Below, in pieces: positions 1 through 7,500 of a stretch of DNA of 16,607 bases. The first letter of the stretch is position 1; each line of letters begins with the position of its first letter. Both the position numbers and the translations under genes were made by a program. The notes under the pieces were generated by a model, which was given only the letters and a program-made list of their open reading frames with translations, ran no database searches and was not told where the DNA came from. Source of the DNA: Pseudonocardia sp. (GTDB lineage: Bacteria; Actinomycetota; Actinomycetes; Mycobacteriales; Pseudonocardiaceae); the NCBI GenBank assembly GCA_030453005.1, contig JAKDLE010000006.1, positions 1 to 16,607 of the forward strand, given 5' to 3'.

Positions 1-1408
<1,408 letters not shown>

Positions 1409-1523
1409 GTGGGTTCCCGGCTGGAGGGACCGCGTCGACAGTGCTCGCCCCGCCGGCTGCCCGAGTCGGGGCCGGGGACGATCACCTGCCTCGTCCGGTG
1501 AGCGGTGCCGGCACCCTGTCCCC

Positions 1524-2702
1524 GTGGCCATTCGACACGTGTCCGCCGCCGAGCGGCGCGCTCGGCTCGCACTGCGGCACCGGCACCTACCGTCGGCCCG
1601 CACCGACGACGTCGTCGCCATCACCGACGGGCTGGTGGCGTTGCACTCCACCGACCCGGTCACCGTGTACCTCTCGGCGGCGGCCCGGATGCGCACGCCC
1701 GCGCTCGCGCCCGTGGACGCGGCGCTGTACGACGAGCGTTCCCTGATCCGGCACCACGCGATGCGCCGCACCCTGTGGGTCTTCGGTCACGACGCGGCGC
1801 GGCTGGCGCACCACGGCACCACCGTCGCCGTGGCCCGGGTGCAGCGGCGCAACACGCTCGCGATGCTGGAGGCGGGTGGCGTCGCGCACCCGGAGAGGTG
1901 GTTGGCCGACGCCGACGCGCTGGTGCACGGACTGCTCGCGGACGCAGGCCCGCTCACCGCCCGCGAGGTGGGTGCGCGGCTGCCCGAGCTGGCGGTCCCG
2001 ATCCCCGTCGGCGGCGGGCGCTTCGCCACCACCCAGGCAGGCCATACCCGCGTCCTGCTGCTGCTCGGCTTCGAGGGCCGGGTACTGCGGGCCCGGCCGA
2101 CCGGCACCTGGATCAACGGGCAGTACCGGTGGGCGGCGGCCGATTCCTGGCTGCCCGGCGGCTTCGGCGACGGCGACGCGCGCACCGCGGCGGCGGGGCT
2201 GGCCCGGCGGTGGTTGCACGCGTTCGGGCCCGCCACCCGCACGGACCTGGCGTGGTGGACGGGCTGGACGGTCGCCACCACCACGAGGGCGCTGGCCGAC
2301 GTCGGGGCCGTGGAGGTGGGGTTGGACGACGGTGTCGGATGGGTGCTTCCCGACGACCTCGATCCGGTGCCGCCGCCGGAACCGTCGGCGCGGCTGCTGC
2401 CCGGGCTCGACCCGTCGACGATGGGGTGGAAGCGGCGCGGGTTCCACCTCGATCCCGACCACGTGCCCGCCCTGTTCGACCGCAACGGCAACGGCGGGCC
2501 CGCGACGTGGGTCGACGGCCGGATCGTCGGCGGCTGGGTGCAGCGCCGCGACGGCGCGATCGCGCTGAAGCTGCTCGCCGACGTCGGCACCGCGGCGTGC
2601 GCGGAGCTGGAACGCCACGCCCATGAGCTGGAGGCGCTGCTCGGCCCGGTCCGGTTCTCGGTGCGCTTCCCCGCCCCCGTGCAGGCCGAGCTGCTGCGCT
2701 GA
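1524..2702 (+). CDS. Winged-helix DNA-binding protein, HTH_42 / AlkZ-YcaQ-like
   Basis: The 392-residue product begins HVSAAERRARLALRH and has LHSTDP near residues 40-45 and IRHHAMRRTLW further on. These signatures are typical of the HTH_42 (formerly DUF1006) family, which includes the DNA crosslink glycosylases AlkZ and YcaQ. In those enzymes a Q-x-Q or Q-x-D catalytic motif sits just before a conserved Asp-Pro; here the matching residues read H41-S42-T43, so the canonical glutamines are absent. Glycosylase activity is therefore doubtful, and a DNA-binding or variant repair role is possible. I chose the GTG at 1524 because homologues start near this point and a CACCCT -10-like hexamer ends six bases upstream, suggesting leaderless translation. 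It follows serB by 115 bp on the same strand. Family call is fairly sure; function is open. Confidence 0.8.
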   Translation: MAIRHVSAAERRARLALRHRHLPSARTDDVVAITDGLVALHSTDPVTVYLSAAARMRTPALAPVDAALYDERSLIRHHAMRRTLWVFGHDAARLAHHGTTVAVARVQRRNTLAMLEAGGVAHPERWLADADALVHGLLADAGPLTAREVGARLPELAVPIPVGGGRFATTQAGHTRVLLLLGFEGRVLRARPTGTWINGQYRWAAADSWLPGGFGDGDARTAAAGLARRWLHAFGPATRTDLAWWTGWTVATTTRALADVGAVEVGLDDGVGWVLPDDLDPVPPPEPSARLLPGLDPSTMGWKRRGFHLDPDHVPALFDRNGNGGPATWVDGRIVGGWVQRRDGAIALKLLADVGTAACAELERHAHELEALLGPVRFSVRFPAPVQAELLR

Positions 2703-2714
2703 GAACACAGGTCC

Positions 2715-2720
2715 TATCCT
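2715..2720 (+). promoter_or_regulatory. -10 element of a leaderless promoter (SEC-C gene)
   Basis: TATCCT ends six bases before the GTG at 2727, which places the expected transcription start at or next to the start codon. No ribosome-binding site fits in the gap. I see no convincing -35 box. Confidence 0.55.
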
Positions 2721-2726
2721 GCCCGC

Positions 2727-5135
2727 GTGGACGACGCGTTCGGTTCGATGACGCAGGCCTATCTCGACGTGGCGGGCGAACGGGTGGCGATCGCGGCCGA
2801 CGAGCTGGACGTGCTCGTCGCCGAACGCCTCGGCCTCGACCCCGACGATCCGGACACCGCGGCGCTGCTCCAGGAGGTCGACGAGGAGCTGATGGACGAC
2901 GACCTCGCGGCGGTGGCGATGCTGGCGCCCGACGTCGTCGTGCACGTCCCCACCCTGATGGCCGGGGCCGTGCTCACCCATCGCCTGTCGGCACTCGAGC
3001 GGGCCGAGGGGTTCCTGGCCGTCGACACCGACCTGGCCGGGTTCCGTCGCCGGTCCGGTCCCCACGTGGACGGCGCCCCGCTCGACGCCGACGACGACGG
3101 CACCACCTGGACCGGCCGGCCGGGCTGGCTCAGCGGGATGGCCGCAGGCGCGCTGCTGGGGGTGCAGGTGGCCCACGACGGTGCCGTGACGGTCGAGGTG
3201 CTCGACGACGAGCCCGTCGCGGCGCCCCAGCTGGTCGAGCTGGTGCGGGAGGCCTACGCCGAGGAGCTCGACCAGCCGGGCCTGCCGGTCTGCGCCGAGG
3301 ACCTCCTGCTCGGGGTCCGGTTCCGCGACCGCGCCGCGTTCGCCCGCCCCGGCCCGCCGCTGGAGGAGCTGGCTGCCGCGGCGGGGCTGGAGCGGCGCGG
3401 AAACCTCTTCGCCCACGGAGAGGAGGTGTGGGAGCGCCAGGCGGAGACGTCGCGGGTATTCCGGTTGCTGGCCAGGGCCGATTCCGCTGCGGCGATGGCG
3501 GCGCTACGGGTGCTGCGTATCCTGGAACGCTCCGCGGACCCGGCCGATCTGCGCCGCGCGCTGGACCTGCTCGAACATCCGGAGGCGATCCTGGCCGTCG
3601 TCGACGAGCTCGTGGGCGCCGACGAGTCGCCGGAGCGGGTGGCCGCCCTCACCGCCACCGCCGATCGGCTCGTCACCGTCGCGGGCGGCGCCGTGCGAGC
3701 GGCGGTCGCCAGGGTGATCGCGGCGATCGCCGCGGAGCGGGACGGCCGGGTGCTCGACGCGGAGTCGCACCTGCGGGCCGCGTCCGCCACGGCCCCCGTC
3801 AGGTGGCCGTTCGTCGAGGACCGGTTGGCCTGGTACGAGGCGGATCGCGGGGACGCGGTCGCCGCGCTGGGTCGGTGGCAGGCGGCAGGTGCTCCCGAGG
3901 AACATCCCGACGTCGTGATGGTGCGCCGGTTCGGCGCAGCGCCCCGGCCCGAACCCGGGCGGAACGCCCCCTGTTGGTGCGGGTCGGGCCGCAAGTTCAA
4001 GCAGTGCCATCTGGGCAAGCGCCAGGCGGCCCCCCTGCCGGAACGGGTCGGCTGGCTCTACCGCAAAGCGGTCGGCTACGTGGAGCGCCGCGACGGGGCG
4101 GTCGCCGTCGACATGCGGACGCACGCCATGACGCGAGCGGGCGTCGACGGCGATCTCGATGCCGGCATGACCGACCCGCTCACCGTCGACGTCGTGCTGC
4201 ACGAAGGCGGGTGGTTCGCGCGGTTCCTGAAGGAGCGCGGGCCGCTGCTGCCCGCGGACGAGGCACTGCTCGGCGCGTCCTGGCTGCTCGTGGACCGCAC
4301 CGTGTACGAAGTGCTCGACGTCGACCCCGGCGTCGGGATGGGGCTGCGTGACCTGCGCACCGGCGAGCGCGTCGAGGTCGGCGAGAAGACGGCCAGCGGG
4401 ATGGTCCCGAAGGGGGCACTGTTGTGCGCCCGCGCCGTGCCCGCCGGCGAGGGCCACCAGTTCGTCGGCGGCGCGCTGCCCGTCGAACCCGGCCGGGAGC
4501 GGCAGCTGCTCGACCTGCTCGACGACGGCGACGGCCTCGCCCTGCTGGAATGGGAGGCGGCCCGCACCGCACCGCTGCGCATCACCGGCCCCGACGGTGC
4601 CGAGCTGGTGTACTGCACCGCGCGGATACAGGTCGGCGCCGACGCCGCGGGCATCCTCGACGACCTCTACGAGATCTCCTTCGGCGACGACACCGACAGC
4701 TGGCTGCGATACGACGACGACCAGCTGCTCGCGATGCTCGACCTGGCCGACGACGTGCTGACCGTCCGCGCGGTCACCGAGGAGCGGATGGACGACACGC
4801 TGGACGAGCTGGCCGCCGAGCTGTCGACCTGCCGGGTGCTCTCCGACGAGCGGGAGCGCCCCGACCTCGACCCCGACGCCGCCCCGCGCGCCGCGGGTCC
4901 CCCGCTCGAGCTCGACCCCGAGCAGCTCGCGGAGATCCAGGAGGGGTTCGAGCGGCGCTGGTGCGACGAGCACGTGCCCGCGCTGGACGGGCGCACCCCG
5001 CGGGAGGCCGCCTCCGACCCGACCCGCCGCGACGACGTCGTCCGCCTGATCGCGAGCTTCCCGGAGATCGACACCAGCACCGGCGCGTTCGGCATGCGCC
5101 CCTGGCGGCTGCGGGAGCTGCTCGGCCTGGGGTGA
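2727..5135 (+). CDS. Large SEC-C motif protein of unknown function (paralogue 1)
   Basis: An 802-residue, acidic, probably cytoplasmic protein with no signal peptide or membrane segment. It contains one SEC-C zinc-binding motif, RNAPCWCGSGRKFKQCH at residues 412-428 (C-x-C-x8-C-H), the module first described at the C terminus of SecA. Residues around 330-395 look like TPR-type helical hairpins (AERDGRVLDAESHLRAA). A C-terminal segment from about residue 740 carries WCDEHVPALDGRTPREAA, a motif I associate with the ends of other SEC-C proteins. The rest is similar along its length to the protein encoded by the next gene. The GTG start is supported by a TATCCT hexamer ending six bases upstream. 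SEC-C domains mediate metal-dependent protein contacts in SecA; nothing here gives a substrate, so I assign no function. Confidence 0.85.
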   Translation: MDDAFGSMTQAYLDVAGERVAIAADELDVLVAERLGLDPDDPDTAALLQEVDEELMDDDLAAVAMLAPDVVVHVPTLMAGAVLTHRLSALERAEGFLAVDTDLAGFRRRSGPHVDGAPLDADDDGTTWTGRPGWLSGMAAGALLGVQVAHDGAVTVEVLDDEPVAAPQLVELVREAYAEELDQPGLPVCAEDLLLGVRFRDRAAFARPGPPLEELAAAAGLERRGNLFAHGEEVWERQAETSRVFRLLARADSAAAMAALRVLRILERSADPADLRRALDLLEHPEAILAVVDELVGADESPERVAALTATADRLVTVAGGAVRAAVARVIAAIAAERDGRVLDAESHLRAASATAPVRWPFVEDRLAWYEADRGDAVAALGRWQAAGAPEEHPDVVMVRRFGAAPRPEPGRNAPCWCGSGRKFKQCHLGKRQAAPLPERVGWLYRKAVGYVERRDGAVAVDMRTHAMTRAGVDGDLDAGMTDPLTVDVVLHEGGWFARFLKERGPLLPADEALLGASWLLVDRTVYEVLDVDPGVGMGLRDLRTGERVEVGEKTASGMVPKGALLCARAVPAGEGHQFVGGALPVEPGRERQLLDLLDDGDGLALLEWEAARTAPLRITGPDGAELVYCTARIQVGADAAGILDDLYEISFGDDTDSWLRYDDDQLLAMLDLADDVLTVRAVTEERMDDTLDELAAELSTCRVLSDERERPDLDPDAAPRAAGPPLELDPEQLAEIQEGFERRWCDEHVPALDGRTPREAASDPTRRDDVVRLIASFPEIDTSTGAFGMRPWRLRELLGLG

Positions 5136-5148
5136 TCGGCGCATGCCC

Positions 5149-5157
5149 TGTGGACAA
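5149..5157 (-). promoter_or_regulatory. Perfect match to the actinobacterial DnaA box
   Basis: TGTGGACAA on the plus strand is TTGTCCACA on the minus strand, identical to the consensus DnaA box of Streptomyces and mycobacteria. It lies between the two SEC-C paralogues, with 27 bases between it and the -10 element of the second gene, so just upstream of where a -35 would be. It is a single isolated copy, so this is not an origin. DnaA binding here is unproven. Confidence 0.45.
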
Positions 5158-5184
5158 CTCCCGGCCACTGTCACCCATCGCCCC

Positions 5185-5190
5185 TACCCT
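5185..5190 (+). promoter_or_regulatory. -10 element of a leaderless promoter (paralogue 2)
   Basis: TACCCT ends seven bases before the ATG at 5198. It decides the start of the downstream gene: the same frame is open far upstream into the preceding gene, but this signal plus similarity to the N terminus of paralogue 1 mark 5198. Confidence 0.55.
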
Positions 5191-5197
5191 GCTCGGC

Positions 5198-7198
5198 ATG
5201 GACCACGACAGGCTGTGTCACCTCCTGCTGGACGGGAGAGAGGGCCACCGGCCCGACCGGTTGAGCGCGGCGGTGGCCGCGGACCGTGCGTTCGAGCGGG
5301 TCGTCCGCAGCCACGACGGGATCGCGCTGCCGGAGATGGTGGCGGAGGTCGTCGCCGGGATGGACGCGCCGCTCGATCCCACTGCCCGGGCCCGTGCGGT
5401 CGAGGAGGCCCTCAGCTGGCACCTGCCCGACCCCTCGGCTCCCGTGGCGCTGCTCCCGCCGGACACGCTGGTCCACGCCCCGTCGTTGTTCGCCCGCGCG
5501 GTGTTCACCCACCGGCTCGGGGCCGCGGAGCAGGTCGACGGTGAGGTGCACATCCACACGGATCTGGCCGCGTTTCAGCGCAGTCACGGCGCGTTCACCG
5601 GTGCCGAGCAGCTCTGGGCCGAGGACCGTGACGACGGGGGCGTCGTCTGGGTGGGTCCCTACGGCTGGCTGCACGCCTACCCGCTTGACGCCCTGCTGGC
5701 GGTGCGGGTGTCCGCCGACGGCGAGAGGTTCCAGGTGGGCCTCGAGGTCCTGAACGCCGATCCGCCCGAATCGCAGGCGACGGTGGCCCTGCTCCGGGAG
5801 GTGTACGACGCCGAGACCGCGCGCACGGGCCTGCCGGTCACCGCGGAGGACCTCGCCCTCGGCATGCTGCTGCGCGACAACGCCTGCTTCGCCCACCCGC
5901 GTCTGCCCCTCACCGAGCTGGCAGCCGCCGCAGGGCTGGAGCGACGCAGGCACGAGTTCGGCCACGACGCGCAGGTCTGGAAGCGGTCCGCGGCCGTCGC
6001 CAGGAAGATCCGGTTGACGCGCGCGCTGGGCCGCGGCGACGCGGCGCGCCACGCGGTCCGCACCCTCACGGCACTCGAGGACGGCGGCCGGGAGGAGCTG
6101 CGGGGTGCCCTCGACCTGCTGTACGACGAGACCGTGCTGCACGCGGTCACCGGTGAGCTGCCCGGGGATGCTGCCTCGCTCCTCGTGCTGTCGCGCCGCA
6201 TGGTCGCTGCTGCGGACCGGCCGGCCCGGTCGGCTGTGGCGCACTGGTTCGCCGCGCTGGGCGCGGAGCGGGACGGCCAGGTGCTGGAGGCCGAGGGTCA
6301 TCTGCGGTCCGCGGTGCTGGCGGCGCCGACGTGGCCCCGCGCGCAGCGCCGGCTCGCCGAGTACGAGTGCGACCGTGGTGAGCCCGATGCGGCCACCGAC
6401 GTGGTTCCCCGGCTGCTCGGTCGGGCCGAGGCCCACCTGCGACGCTGCCGGGAGTTCGCGTCAGACACTATGGAGGAGCTCGCGGACCTGCGAGGCTGCG
6501 ACGAGCGGCTGGTCGTGGACGTGCTCCTGTGGGAGGCCGGTTGGTTCCGCCGCTTCCTCGTCGATCGTGGGCCGCTGCTGCCCGCAACCGACGCAGGCAT
6601 CGCGGCGGGCTGGGTCGACGTCGAGCGCACGGCGTACGAGGTGGTCTGCGACGCGCCGGACGGCGGCGTCACCCTGCACGATCTGCGCAGCGGCGAGCGG
6701 GTGGCCGTCGCTGGCGTCCGGCATCCGGTGGGCGCGCGGCTGTGCGCCCGGGTGGTCCCCGTCGGCGAGGCTCGCCGGTTCGTCGGCGAGATCCTGCACA
6801 TTCCGCCGGGCCGCGACTCTCAGCTGCAGCGGGTCCTGCAACGCCGCGACGGACGCGGACTGCTGGCGTGGGTGGCCGCGGCAGCAGGCCCCACCGACCA
6901 ACTCGTCGACGGTGACCCAAAGGTGCAATGCCAGGTGGTGGTGCGCACGGAAGCCGACCCCGTCGCCGCACTGGACGTCCATCTCCTCCAGCTGGGACCG
7001 GGGTGGTGGGCGTGGATCTCCGAGGACGGCGAGGTGATCGGGTCCGTACTCGGCGACGGCAACGAGGTCACGGCATCCACCTCGAGTGAGGCCCACCTCG
7101 ACCGACTGCTCGCCGACCTGGCTGTCGTGCTCCCGTCGTTCGTCGTCGTCAGTGACGAGCGGCAGCCCGTTCGGCCGTGGCAGGCGGGAACCGGGTGA
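5198..7198 (+). CDS. Paralogue 2 of the SEC-C protein, lacking the SEC-C motif
   Basis: A 666-residue protein similar to the preceding gene product through most of its length; for example GLPVTAEDLALG matches GLPVCAEDLLLG and ELAAAAGLERR is shared. Two parts are missing. About 50-55 residues that contain the zinc-binding motif in paralogue 1 are absent near residues 400-405, where TPR-like sequence passes directly to VPRLLGRAEAHLRR. The protein also stops shortly after VVSDER, so the roughly 95-residue C-terminal extension is gone. The flanking sequence stays in frame, so it looks like a working divergent copy and not a decayed one. Tandem duplication followed by loss is my inference. The frame is open upstream to 4424, but that stretch lies inside paralogue 1; the TACCCT element and N-terminal similarity support ATG 5198. 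Function unknown. Confidence 0.82.
   Translation: MDHDRLCHLLLDGREGHRPDRLSAAVAADRAFERVVRSHDGIALPEMVAEVVAGMDAPLDPTARARAVEEALSWHLPDPSAPVALLPPDTLVHAPSLFARAVFTHRLGAAEQVDGEVHIHTDLAAFQRSHGAFTGAEQLWAEDRDDGGVVWVGPYGWLHAYPLDALLAVRVSADGERFQVGLEVLNADPPESQATVALLREVYDAETARTGLPVTAEDLALGMLLRDNACFAHPRLPLTELAAAAGLERRRHEFGHDAQVWKRSAAVARKIRLTRALGRGDAARHAVRTLTALEDGGREELRGALDLLYDETVLHAVTGELPGDAASLLVLSRRMVAAADRPARSAVAHWFAALGAERDGQVLEAEGHLRSAVLAAPTWPRAQRRLAEYECDRGEPDAATDVVPRLLGRAEAHLRRCREFASDTMEELADLRGCDERLVVDVLLWEAGWFRRFLVDRGPLLPATDAGIAAGWVDVERTAYEVVCDAPDGGVTLHDLRSGERVAVAGVRHPVGARLCARVVPVGEARRFVGEILHIPPGRDSQLQRVLQRRDGRGLLAWVAAAAGPTDQLVDGDPKVQCQVVVRTEADPVAALDVHLLQLGPGWWAWISEDGEVIGSVLGDGNEVTASTSSEAHLDRLLADLAVVLPSFVVVSDERQPVRPWQAGTG
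6217..6265 (+). repeat. 49-bp direct repeat, source copy inside paralogue 2
   Basis: This 49-bp stretch recurs at 7215-7263 with 48 of 49 bases identical; the one difference is C6257 against T7255. Here it is part of the coding sequence for residues around 340-356 (RPARSAVAHWFAALGA). Confidence 0.9.
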
Positions 7199-7214
7199 CT
7201 CGCTCTCATGCCGG

Positions 7215-7263
7215 CCGGCCGGCCCGGTCGGCTGTGGCGCACTGGTTCGCCGCGTTGGGCGCG
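7215..7263 (+). repeat. 49-bp direct repeat, second copy at a rearrangement junction
   Basis: Copy of 6217-6265, lying 16 bases past the stop codon of paralogue 2. It ends exactly where ABC-transporter-like coding sequence begins, so it marks a recombination joint and not a regulatory repeat. Confidence 0.9.
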
Positions 7264-7500
7264 AGCCCACCGAGGGTCTCGACCCGGCTCATGCCGACGC
7301 CGTGCTGCGCGCGGTGTTGCGCAGGCGGGCGGGTCGCAGCATCGTGGTAGTCACCCATCGGCTCGCGCCGCTCCCGGGCTTCGACGAGGTGCTGGTGATG
7401 GACGGCGGTCGGATCGTCGATCGCGGCAGCCACCGCACGCTCGTCGGGCGACCCAGACCCTACCGGGACCTGTGGGATGCCGAGCAGCTCGCGTCGGACG
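7263..7500 (+). pseudogene. 3' remnant of an ABC exporter ATPase gene, CydC-like
   Basis: From base 7263 the frame reads EPTEGLDPAHADAVLRAV, then IVVVTHRLAPL, VLVMDGGRIVDRGSH and PYRDLWDAEQLA. These are the end of Walker B (the Asp of DEPT is lost), the D-loop, the switch histidine (VTHR) and the usual C-terminal end of an ABC exporter ATPase. EPTEGLD is most like CydC. The Walker A, Q-loop, LSGGQ signature and all membrane segments are missing, and no start or promoter is visible, so it cannot make a transporter. Upstream it joins the 49-bp copy from paralogue 2; downstream, at about 7500, it runs antisense into dinG, whose stop codon lies within the remnant. The right boundary is approximate. 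Confidence 0.75.

Noticed and set aside
1409-1523. Terminator or RNA in the serB-HTH_42 gap
   Set aside because: Only short, imperfect GC-rich pairings are visible, no better than expected in this composition. No tRNA or rRNA was recognised anywhere in the window.
4424-5197. Upstream extension of paralogue 2 by 258 codons
   Set aside because: It would overlap the coding region of paralogue 1 in another frame and has arginine-rich shadow composition. The TACCCT element and N-terminal similarity to paralogue 1 put the start at 5198.
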